A stretch of 64,000 nucleotides of DNA, from NCBI GenBank assembly GCA_910587835.1, contig CAJUNQ010000118.1, forward strand, positions 1 to 64,000, given 5' to 3'. The stretch comes from an uncultured Oscillospiraceae bacterium (GTDB lineage: Bacteria; Bacillota; Clostridia; Oscillospirales; Acutalibacteraceae). Under the pieces are notes generated by a model, which worked only from the letters and a program-made list of their open reading frames with translations, searched no databases and had not been told where the DNA came from. Positions 33,563 to 41,200 of this stretch are shown here, in pieces. Positions within the stretch are counted from its first letter, which is position 1. The number at the start of each line of letters is the position of its first letter. The translations under genes and the position numbers were made by a program.

Positions 33563-36197
33563 TCTGGGGCTTTGTTCTCTTTTTTCGGGTGGACTGAAGC
33601 AGTAGCTTTTCACCCTCCACTGCCACCAGAGGGCACAGGGAGAGGCCGGCCACCAGCAGCCACTGCAGGGGGCTGAGCACCGCTGTGCGGAACACTGCCG
33701 CCAGGGGCGGGAAGGCCACCACGCTGACCATCAGCAGGGCGCAGACCAGGCAGGCGGCGTTGAGCTTAGGGTTGGAGAACAGCCCTAGCTCCAGCACAGA
33801 CCGGGAGGAGCGCATGTTGAAGCTGTGCACCAGCTGAGAGAGACTGAGCACCGCAAAGGCCATGGTGCGCCCCACCACCGGTTGAGCGGGGTTGGGGTCA
33901 AACCACACCCGGCCTATGGTATAGGCCAGCAGGGCCAGGGCCCCCACCAGGCAGCCCTCTACGGCCACTGAAAAACCCATGCCCCCGGAGAACACGCTCT
34001 CGTCCCGCCGGTGGGGGGGCTCCTCCATTACCTCTCGGGGGATGGGCTCAGCGCCCAGGGCCAGGGCAGGGAGGGAGTCTGTGACCAGGTTGACCCACAG
34101 CAGCTGAATGGCCAAAAGGGGCGCGGGAGCCCGCAGGAGAAAGGCCATAAACACCACCAGAATCTCGCCAATGTTGCAGGAGAGCAGAAAGTGGATGGTT
34201 TTGCGGATATTGCTGTAAATGCCCCGGCCCTCCCGCACGGCGGCGACAATGGTGGAAAAGTTGTCGTCGGTAAGCACCATGTCGGCAGCGGACCGGGCTA
34301 CCTCAGTGCCGTTTTTGCCCATGGCGCAGCCAATGTCAGCGGCCTTCAGGGCAGGGGCGTCGTTGACTCCGTCGCCGGTCATGGCTACCACCAGGCCCCG
34401 GCGTTGGCAGGCCTTTACCAGCTTTACCTTGTGCTGGGGGCTCACCCGGGCGAATACCCGGCAGCGCAGCACCTCCCCTGCCAGCTCGCTTTCAGAGAGA
34501 TGATCCAGCTCCGCCCCGGTCATCACCTTGTCATGGTCGCCGGCAATGCCGGTCCGTTTTGCCACAGCCAGAGCAGTCGCCGCGTGGTCGCCGGTAATCA
34601 TGACAGGGGTGATGCCTGCCCGTTTGCATTCCAGCACCGCGGCCCGCACCCCCTTCCGGGGAGGGTCCTCCATGCCAATGAGCCCGCAGAAGACCAGGCC
34701 GCTTTCCGTCTGCCGGTCGTCAGAGGGGAGATGGTCCACGTCTTTATAAGCCACGGCCAGCACCCGCAGGGCCTGCTCTGCCAGATGGGCGTTGTCGGCC
34801 AGCAGCTTGGCCTTGGCCGAGCCTGTCAGGGGGACCACGGAGCTGCCCCGCTGCTGGTGGGTGCACCGGGCAATGAGCACATCAGGCGCGCCCTTGGAGA
34901 TGACGCGCCAGCCGCCGGCAGTACGGTGGGCGGTGGTCATCATCTTTCTGGCAGAGGTGAAGGGAATCTCTCCCACCCGGGGAAAGGCCCTGTCCAGGTC
35001 ATTTTTTGACTGGCGGCAGGCCCGAAGAAAGGCGGTTTCAGTGGGGTCGCCGGTAATCTGGCTCTCCTGGGCCTCGGCGTTGTTACACAGAGTGGCCAGC
35101 TCCAGGGCAAACTGGGAGGCAGGGCTCTCTACAGGCTCGGGGCCAAAGGGGCCGGTGTAGGCGGTAACCGTCATCTTGTTCTGGGTGAGGGTGCCTGTCT
35201 TGTCAGAACAGATGACCTGGGTGCTGCCCAGGGTCTCCACTGCCGGCAGATGCCGCACAATGGCCCGCTTTTGGGCCATGCGCTTGACCCCCATAGCCAG
35301 CACAATGGTCACCACAGCGGTGAGGCCCTCGGGGATGGCGGCAACACCCAGGCTGATGGCAATCATGAACATCTCAAGGGGCTCGATATGCTGCAAAAGT
35401 CCCAGGGCGAAAATCACCCCGCAGATGGCCAGCACCCCCAGGCCCAGCACCTTGCCTGTCTGCCGGAGCTTTTGCTGCAGGGGCGTCTCAGGGGAGCTCT
35501 CCTGGTCCAGCATGTGGGCAATGCGGCCCACAGCTGTGTCCATGCCTGTAGCGGCCACAATGCCTACTCCGGCCCCGGAGGCAATGCCTGTGGAGGCAAA
35601 CACCATGTTTTTCCGCTCGGCCAGAGGCGCCTCTTTGGCGCACATGGCGGCGGCGTCCTTCTCCACTGGGGCCGACTCGCCGGTGAGGGCGGACTCCTCC
35701 ACCATCAGCTCCACAGAGCTTACCAGCCGCAGGTCGGCGGGGGCCAGATCGCCGGCCTTTAAAATAACCGTGTCGCCGGGGACCAGCAGGGTGCTGTCCA
35801 CGGTCATCCGCTTGCCACCCCGCAAAACCCGGGCATGGGGGGAGGAGAGCTTTTGCAGAGCGTCAATGGCCTTGTCGGCCCGGAGCTCCTGCACGGTGCC
35901 GATGACCGCGTTGCAGACCACAATAGCCAGAATAATGATGGAGTCCAGGTACTCTCCGTCCCCCTGCATACTGGACGCCCAGAAGGAGACTGCCGCCGAG
36001 GCCAGCAGGATCAGGACCATAAAGTCCTTGAACTGGCTGAGAAACCGGGCCAGGAGGCTCTGCCGCCGGGCGGGGCGCAGCTGGTTTTTGCCGTGGCGGT
36101 CCAGACGGCGGGCGGCTTCGGCTGGGCTCAGGCCCCGGTCCGGGTCGGCGGAAAGGGTTTCGGCAGCCTGTTGGCGGCTGACGTGGTGAAGGTCCAT
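33546..36197 (-). CDS. Calcium-type (P2A) cation-translocating P-type ATPase
   Basis: This encodes 883 residues; the ATG of MDLHHVS follows GGAGGGATAGCT. An N-terminal cation ATPase domain and the dephosphorylation motif LTGES come first. PEGL in membrane helix 4 (AIPEGLTAV), the phosphorylation site DKTGTLTQNKM, the hinge MTGDGVNDAPALK and the C-terminal helices with NLVTDSLPALALG follow. These are SERCA/PMR1-like and fit Ca2+ (or Mn2+) export across the cytoplasmic membrane. Calcium handling matters for spore formation, but no direct link is shown. Monocistronic. Confidence 0.92.
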   Translation of the reverse strand: MDLHHVSRQQAAETLSADPDRGLSPAEAARRLDRHGKNQLRPARRQSLLARFLSQFKDFMVLILLASAAVSFWASSMQGDGEYLDSIIILAIVVCNAVIGTVQELRADKAIDALQKLSSPHARVLRGGKRMTVDSTLLVPGDTVILKAGDLAPADLRLVSSVELMVEESALTGESAPVEKDAAAMCAKEAPLAERKNMVFASTGIASGAGVGIVAATGMDTAVGRIAHMLDQESSPETPLQQKLRQTGKVLGLGVLAICGVIFALGLLQHIEPLEMFMIAISLGVAAIPEGLTAVVTIVLAMGVKRMAQKRAIVRHLPAVETLGSTQVICSDKTGTLTQNKMTVTAYTGPFGPEPVESPASQFALELATLCNNAEAQESQITGDPTETAFLRACRQSKNDLDRAFPRVGEIPFTSARKMMTTAHRTAGGWRVISKGAPDVLIARCTHQQRGSSVVPLTGSAKAKLLADNAHLAEQALRVLAVAYKDVDHLPSDDRQTESGLVFCGLIGMEDPPRKGVRAAVLECKRAGITPVMITGDHAATALAVAKRTGIAGDHDKVMTGAELDHLSESELAGEVLRCRVFARVSPQHKVKLVKACQRRGLVVAMTGDGVNDAPALKAADIGCAMGKNGTEVARSAADMVLTDDNFSTIVAAVREGRGIYSNIRKTIHFLLSCNIGEILVVFMAFLLRAPAPLLAIQLLWVNLVTDSLPALALGAEPIPREVMEEPPHRRDESVFSGGMGFSVAVEGCLVGALALLAYTIGRVWFDPNPAQPVVGRTMAFAVLSLSQLVHSFNMRSSRSVLELGLFSNPKLNAACLVCALLMVSVVAFPPLAAVFRTAVLSPLQWLLVAGLSLCPLVAVEGEKLLLQSTRKKRTKPQKKRTL

Positions 36198-36257
36198 AGC
36201 TATCCCTCCAAAATCTCGTTGGTAATGGGTATGCGGGAGGACAGGATAATATGAGTG

Positions 36258-36286
36258 TTGCAAACAGGAGGACCTTCTGCTACAAT
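36258..36286 (+). promoter_or_regulatory. Sigma-A promoter of the PAP2 gene
   Basis: TTGCAA (36258-36263), 17 bp, TACAAT (36281-36286). Confidence 0.65.
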
Positions 36287-36417
36287 AAAAGAATCCCCAT
36301 CCCGGGACAAAAGCCAGATGGCAGGCACAACAAACAGGGGCGAAGCAGCCCGTCTCCCTTTTCTGCGGAAAAATGGGAATCCTCATCCGACTCAGTCGCA
36401 AAAGAAAGGAGCCCTCC

Positions 36418-36981
36418 ATGCCAGAACTCAATGTCTTTGACCAGACTGTCATGAGCTTTATTCAAACCCACTGTCACAATGCCTTTACCAACAGGATTTT
36501 TCCCGTCATCACCTATCTGGGGGAGGGCGGCGGGTTCTGGATCGTCCTGGGGCTGCTGCTGGTGATTTTTGGCAAGCGTTCCGGCTGGCGCGCCACCGGC
36601 TGGGTGGTGCTGCTGGCTATGCTGGCGGGACTGTTGATCGGAGAGGTCACCCTGAAAAATATCATCTGCCGCCCCCGGCCTTTTCAGAAATTCCCCAGCT
36701 ATGGGGAGCTGCTGATTCCGCCGCCCTCGGGCTGGTCTTTTCCCTCGGGGCACAGCTGCTCCTCCTTTGCGGCAGCTGTGGTTATTCTCCGGCGGGATAA
36801 ACGCTTTGGGGCGGGAGCCCTGACGCTGGCGGCGTTCATTGCCTTTTCCCGGGTGTTTTTGTTTGTCCACTACCCCACGGACGTGCTGGCAGGGGCCGCC
36901 CTGGGCGCTTTGTGCGCATGGGGCGTGTGCTGGGCATACCCCCGGGCAGCGGGCTGGTGGAAGGAGCGGACCGGCAGATAA
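36418..36981 (+). CDS. PAP2 family phosphatase (undecaprenyl-diphosphatase-like)
   Basis: This encodes 187 residues; the ATG of MPELNV follows AAAGGAGCCCTCC. Five or six membrane helices are predicted. The three lipid-phosphatase motifs are present: KNIICRPRPF, FPSGH (about 102-106) and SRVFLFVHYPTD. It removes phosphate from lipid pyrophosphates at the outer membrane face, probably recycling undecaprenyl pyrophosphate (BcrC-like) or phosphatidylglycerophosphate. Own promoter; ends at a bidirectional terminator. Confidence 0.9.
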   Translation: MPELNVFDQTVMSFIQTHCHNAFTNRIFPVITYLGEGGGFWIVLGLLLVIFGKRSGWRATGWVVLLAMLAGLLIGEVTLKNIICRPRPFQKFPSYGELLIPPPSGWSFPSGHSCSSFAAAVVILRRDKRFGAGALTLAAFIAFSRVFLFVHYPTDVLAGAALGALCAWGVCWAYPRAAGWWKERTGR

Positions 36982-37005
36982 AGCCCCGGCTGGAAATAAC
37001 CAAAG

Positions 37006-37053
37006 AAGCTGTACCTGAGAGCAACGCAGGTTTCTCTCAGGTACAGCTTTTTT
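37006..37053. terminator. Bidirectional terminator between PAP2 and GNAT genes
   Basis: 15-bp perfect stem AAGCTGTACCTGAGA / TCTCAGGTACAGCTT, then TTTTTGG. Confidence 0.88.
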
Positions 37054-37055
37054 GG

Positions 37056-37547
37056 TTACAGGACTCGTTCCCACAGGGTCTGACAGCTGCCCAGGTAGTG
37101 CCAGCTGCTGCCGCTGGGGTTCTCGCCGGCCTTTTCAAGCCCCAGATGCTCCAAAATGGCCTGGGACTTCCGGTTGCTTTTGTGGGCATAGGCCTCCACC
37201 TGGGTGAGGCTGGGGGGCAGTGTCTTTGCCAGCCATTGGTACAGGGAGCGGAACAGGCCCGTCCCCTGATGCTCGGGGCTGATCTGGATCTCCTCCATCA
37301 CCAGTGTGCCGCCGTGAAGGCTGTACTGGAAATATCCCGCCAGCACCCCGTCCCGGCGCATCAGCACCAGCTGGCGGCTGGGCTCTGCCAGGGCGGGCAG
37401 GATGTACTCCCGCCACACCCTCAGGTCCTCCTCATAGCTGTCGCCGGTGGGGGCGATGGCGGTCATGTTCCCGCGCAGGATGGGGAACAGCTGGAGAAGG
37501 ATGGGGGGAAGGTCCCCCTTGTCCGCCAGGGTGAATGAGATGTCCAT
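37056..37547 (-). CDS. GNAT family N-acetyltransferase
   Basis: This encodes 163 residues; the ATG of MDISFTL follows AGGAGGCTCTTTT. Acetyl-CoA loop region ISPEHQGTGLFRSLYQWL (about 94-111), preceded by the LVMEEIQI strand, and a late KSNRKSQAILEHLGLEKAG segment are typical GNAT. Substrate unknown. Its first bases and ribosome binding site (37530-37560) were carried along in the duplication of the downstream small locus: a worn copy appears at 37899-37926. Confidence 0.85.
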   Translation of the reverse strand: MDISFTLADKGDLPPILLQLFPILRGNMTAIAPTGDSYEEDLRVWREYILPALAEPSRQLVLMRRDGVLAGYFQYSLHGGTLVMEEIQISPEHQGTGLFRSLYQWLAKTLPPSLTQVEAYAHKSNRKSQAILEHLGLEKAGENPSGSSWHYLGSCQTLWERVL

Positions 37548-37564
37548 AAAAGAGCCTCCTCTGG

Positions 37565-37592
37565 TTGACAAAATTTGACAAAATGGTATAAT
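37565..37592 (+). promoter_or_regulatory. Toxin promoter, module 1
   Basis: TTGACA (37565-37570), 16 bp, perfect TATAAT (37587-37592). Confidence 0.85.
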
Positions 37593-37634
37593 AGTTATGC
37601 TTCCGCCCCTCTACTCTGGCAGCTGAAGGAGGTG

Positions 37635-37651
37635 GATGCTTTGGAGTTCAT
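37635..37651 (+). repeat. Direct repeat a of module 1 (toxin start region)
   Basis: 17 bases, GATGCTTTGGAGTTCAT, covering the toxin start codon. Repeated exactly at 37787-37803 inside the antisense RNA region. Confidence 0.85.
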
Positions 37652-37736
37652 AATTTCTTTTTGCATGTCCGTCGCAGCGAGTGTAGTGGCTTACTACATT
37701 TGCAAATGGCTTGACGAACAGCTAGGAGGCAAGTAA
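37641..37736 (+). CDS. Small membrane toxin-like peptide, module 1 (Fst/Ldr-like type I toxin candidate)
   Basis: This encodes 31 residues from a TTG that sits 8 bases after AAGGAGG. A GTG at 37632 overlaps that site, and the ATG at 37636 opens only a 5-codon frame. Residues about 2-22 form one membrane helix (EFIISF...VVAYYIC). The tail KWLDEQLGGK is charged, the build of Fst-type toxins (helix, then Trp/Leu-Asp and a polar tail). It shares nearly all residues with the peptide at 38011. Own promoter, terminator and convergent antisense promoter. Could instead be a small regulatory membrane peptide. Confidence 0.75.
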   Translation: MEFIISFCMSVAASVVAYYICKWLDEQLGGK

Positions 37737-37739
37737 GCC

Positions 37740-37786
37740 AAAAAAGAAGCCCCCGGAGATGGCCCTCTCCGGGGGCTTCGCTTTTT
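37740..37786. terminator. Bidirectional terminator of module 1
   Basis: 14-bp perfect stem GAAGCCCCCGGAGA / TCTCCGGGGGCTTC (37746-37759, 37766-37779). It is followed by GCTTTTTG on plus and by CTTTTTTGG on minus, so it ends both the toxin mRNA and the antisense RNA. Confidence 0.9.
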
Positions 37787-37808
37787 GATGCTTTGGAGTT
37801 CATCCGTC
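37742..37808 (-). ncRNA. Predicted antisense antitoxin RNA, module 1
   Basis: About 67 nt. It starts downstream of the minus-strand promoter, carries the complement of the 17-base toxin start repeat, and then the shared terminator hairpin. The layout equals RNA II of the par locus of pAD1, which pairs with the toxin start and terminator region to block translation. Ends are inferred from promoter and terminator positions. Confidence 0.7.
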
Positions 37809-37814
37809 CTCTAT

Positions 37815-37842
37815 ATTATAGCATATCGGCGGAAAATGTCAA
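37815..37842 (-). promoter_or_regulatory. Antisense RNA promoter, module 1
   Basis: On the minus strand TTGACA (complement of 37837-37842), 16 bp, perfect TATAAT (complement of 37815-37820). Confidence 0.85.
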
Positions 37843-37898
37843 CCCCTTGGCCCTTATAAAAAAGATCCTGCGGTAGGCTGGGGAAGGGCTTCCTTGGG

Positions 37899-37926
37899 TT
37901 GAACGAGATGCCCATAAAAGAGCCTG
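37899..37926. pseudogene. Remnant of the GNAT gene 5' end copied with the duplication
   Basis: GAACGAGATGCCCATAAAAG followed by AGCCTGCTCTGGTTGACA matches the complementary start and ribosome binding site of the GNAT gene near 37533-37570 with few changes. It shows the duplicated unit began inside that gene. Confidence 0.65.
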
Positions 37927-37932
37927 CTCTGG

Positions 37933-37960
37933 TTGACAAAATTCGACGAAATGGTATAAT
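37933..37960 (+). promoter_or_regulatory. Toxin promoter, module 2
   Basis: TTGACA (37933-37938), 16 bp, perfect TATAAT (37955-37960). Confidence 0.85.
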
Positions 37961-38010
37961 AAAGGTGCTTGCCGCCCCTCCAATCTGGCAACGGAAAGGA
38001 GGTGGGTGTT

Positions 38011-38106
38011 TTGGACTTCATCATCTCTTTTATCCTGTCCGTCGCAGCAAGTGTGATAGCTTATTACATATGCAAGTGGCTTGACGAACAGGCGGGAGGC
38101 AGGTAA
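38011..38106 (+). CDS. Small membrane toxin-like peptide, module 2
   Basis: This encodes 31 residues from a TTG 8 bases after AAGGAGG. Residues about 2-22 form a membrane helix (DFIISFILSVAASVIAYYIC), and the tail is KWLDEQAGGR. Six residues differ from module 1, at least half of them conservative (E/D, V/I, K/R), with most codons kept, which indicates selection on the peptide. It has the same gene plan: its own promoter, a terminator whose stem sequence is entirely different but again perfect, and an opposing promoter. Confidence 0.75.
   Translation: MDFIISFILSVAASVIAYYICKWLDEQAGGR
38012..38024 (+). repeat. Direct repeat a of module 2 (toxin start region)
   Basis: TGGACTTCATCAT, repeated exactly at 38169-38181 in the antisense RNA region. 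Compared with module 1, GAG becomes GAC in both members of the pair. Confidence 0.75.
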
Positions 38107-38111
38107 GCCCA

Positions 38112-38185
38112 GCCCAAAATGAAACCGCAGAGAATGCAGTCTCTGCGGTTTCGCTTTTTGTGGGGGTCTGGACTTCATCATTTAC
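38112..38185 (-). ncRNA. Predicted antisense antitoxin RNA, module 2
   Basis: About 74 nt from the minus-strand promoter to the shared hairpin. It carries the complement of the 13-base toxin start repeat. Ends are inferred. Confidence 0.65.
38121..38159. terminator. Bidirectional terminator of module 2
   Basis: 13-bp perfect stem GAAACCGCAGAGA / TCTCTGCGGTTTC (38121-38133, 38140-38152), then GCTTTTTG on plus; on minus the stem is followed by ATTTTGGG. Confidence 0.85.
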
Positions 38186-38191
38186 ATCCCT

Positions 38192-38220
38192 ATTATAACA
38201 CCCCCGCCCGGGAAAGTCAA
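38192..38220 (-). promoter_or_regulatory. Antisense RNA promoter, module 2
   Basis: On the minus strand TTGACT (complement of 38215-38220), 17 bp, TATAAT (complement of 38192-38197). It lies directly after the stop codon of the RND gene. Confidence 0.75.
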
Positions 38221-38223
38221 CCC

Positions 38224-41200
38224 CTACAGGTCCACCTTCCGCAGCTCCTTTTTGGCCATGATGTCATACATGGCGGGGACCACGAACAGGGTCATGAGGG
38301 TGGCGTACAGCAGTCCGCCAATGCACACCACGGCAATGGGCTGCATCATCTCCGCGCCCATGCCGGTAGCCAGGGCCATGAATACCAGCCCCAGCACCGT
38401 GGTCAGCACCGTCATGAGGATGGGCCGCATACGGGTGCGGCCGGCCAGGATGATGGCCTCCCGGCGCGGGATGCCCTCCAGCCGGAGCTGGTTGATGTAG
38501 TCGATGAGCACAATGCCGTTGTTGACAATGATGCCCGCCAGCATGATGAAACCGATCATGGACACCACGCTCACCTCCATGCCGCAGAGATACAGGGCCA
38601 GAAAGCCGCCGGTAAAGGCCAGGGGGATGGTGAACATCACGATAAAGGGCAGCAGCATAGACTGGAACTGAATGACCATGATCAGATAGATAATGAGGAT
38701 AGCCAGAGCAGCCATTTGCAGCAGCTGGCCCATGGCCTCCATTATGGTCTCATTCTCGCCGGTAAGGGCGTAGGTGACGCCCTGGGGAGGCGTGTAGCCG
38801 TTCAGGGCCCGCTGTGCCGCCTGGGTCACCAGACTGATGTTGTACCCCTCCTCCAGGGTGGAGCTGACCGTCAGCACCCGCTTCTGGTTCTCCCGGCTGA
38901 CGGCGTTCAGGCTCTGCCGGTCCTCAAACTTAGCCACGCGCACAAGGGGCACCTCATCGGTGTCGCCGGTAGTGCGGTCTGTGGCAGTAACGGTGAGGCT
39001 TTTCAGATAGCTCTCGTTCATGCCGCTCTCCTTGGGGTGCACCACCAGCACGTCCTGGCCGTAGCCGTCTACCGTGATGCTGGTGGCGGTGCTGTCCTCA
39101 GTAATGGCAGCGCTGACGCTCTGGTAGATTTGGGCGGTGGTCAGGCCGTTCTCCATGGCCTTGTTTTTGTCCACCACAATGCGCAGCTCGGGAGTAGCGT
39201 CCTCCAGGTCGCTCTCAGCCTGGGCAATGCCCTCTACCTGGGACAGGGTCTCGGTAATCTCCTCTGCGGTTTGGATGAGGCTGTCCATGTCGTCGCCATA
39301 GAGCTTGATCTCCACCCCGGAGCCGCTCATGGCGGACATGTAGGAGCTCATATCCATAGCGCCCTGGGCTTCCACCGTGCAGTCCAGGTCTGCGCAGGCG
39401 GCTTCTATTTCCTTGGCCGCTTCGCTGTCGCTGAGGCCCGCGCTCTCGTCCAGAATCACATACATGGACACCTCCCCGGCCTCGCCGCCGCCCATCATGC
39501 TCATAACCCCGGCCCCGCTGCTGCCGCTGGCCATAGCGCCTACCGTTTCCACGCAGTCCAGAGGGAGAATGCGGTCTACAATCTGGTCGGACATGGCAGT
39601 GCGCTCCTCAAAGGTGGCGTCCTCCTGGGGCAGGGTAAAGCTGACGGTGATCTGGTTGCCGCTCATGGCAGGCATAAACAGGAACCCCCGGGACAGAGCC
39701 AGCCCCACGCTGGCTACCAGCAGCGCCAGGGACAGGGCCAGGCACACCCATTTGTGCCGCAGAGAGGCTCCCGCCAGCCAGCCGTAGCCCTGTATCACCC
39801 GGTCAAAGAGGGAGTGGTCCTTGGGCTTGCTGGCCCGCAGGGTGGTGGAGGTCATGGCAGGCACCAGGGTGATGGCTACAAACAGGCTTGCCAGCAGAGA
39901 GTAGCCAATGGTCAGGGCCATGTCGCTGAACAGCTGTCGGGTGACGCCCTCTACAAATACAATAGGGAGGAACACGCACACCGTGGTGAGGGTGGAGGCG
40001 ATGATGGCCCCTGTCACCTGCACCGCCCCCTGTACCGAGGCCTTTGCCGCAGACATGCCCTCGTTGCGCAGGCGGTAGATATTCTCAATGACCACCACAG
40101 AGTTGTCTACCAGCATGCCCACGCCCACAGCAAGGCCCGAGAGGGAGATGACATTCAGGGTGACCCCGGAGAAATACATGAGCACAATAGCCACCATCAG
40201 GGAGATGGGGATGGAAAAGGCAATGACCACAGTGGGCCGGATGTCCCTTAGAAACAGCAGCAGAATCAGCACCGCCAGAGCCGCCCCCAGCACCAGGTTC
40301 TGCAGCACAGTGTCCACCACAATATAGATGTAGTCCCCCTGGTCGGACAGGGTGGTGAAGCGCAGGCCCTCATACTCCTCAGAGAGCTTTTCAAAGCGGG
40401 CCTGTATGTTTTTTGACACCAGGGCGGTGGAATAGGTGGACTGCTTGGTAAAGGACAGCACCAGCCCGTCCTCCCCGTTGATCTTGGCATAGAGCTCGCC
40501 GGCGTTGCTCTCGGTCTGCACGTCCGCCACGTCCTTTAAGTAGACCTTGCCAATGGCCTCGTCTCCGGTGTCGAACAGCAGCAGGTTTTCCAGTTCCTCC
40601 GCGCTTTCCAGCTTGTCGCCCACCCGCACCAGACAGGGCGCGCCTCCCTGGTCCACATAACCGGCGGGCATAGAGAAGTTCTGGGCGGACAGAATTTGAG
40701 AGACCATCTCCATGGTGATGGGCAGGTCCGCGTTTTTGTAGGCAGCCTCCTTCTGCTTGTCAAAGTCCTCCTGGGCAGACTCCAGTTGGGTTTTGGCAGA
40801 TTCCAGCTGCTGCTGGGCAGCGGACAGGGCAGACTGTCCCGCCAGAATCTGGGACATGCCGGCGCTCATCTGCAGCACGCCGCTGGTCTGCTGGGCCGAG
40901 AGCTGCTGCAGGGCCTGGTTCACTGTCACCGCGCCGCTGTCCAGCTGAGAGAGGGTGCTTTGCAGCTGGGCTTTGCCGGCAGTGAGCTGGTCCAGGTTCT
41001 TCTGAGCCTCGGCAATGGAGGCGTCGATCTTCTCCGGGTCCACCCCGGCGGCCGAGGCCATGGCCTTGGCCTCGGTGAGGGCGCCGGCCAGGGCCTCGCG
41101 CCCGGCCTGAAGCTCCGCCAGCCTGGCAGGGGCTCCTTCGGCAGTGGTGCCTAGGGCGGCAAAACCGGCCTCGGCAGCAGCCAGCTGGGGGGTCAGGGCT

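Noticed and set aside
37636..37653. ATG-started five-codon frame (MLWSS) at the module 1 toxin start
   Set aside because: Only 3 bases from the ribosome binding site, absent in module 2; the TTG frame is conserved between both copies.
38119..40251. 710-codon plus-strand open frame
   Set aside because: Opposite the RND transporter and overlapping the antisense RNA region; composition typical of a shadow frame.
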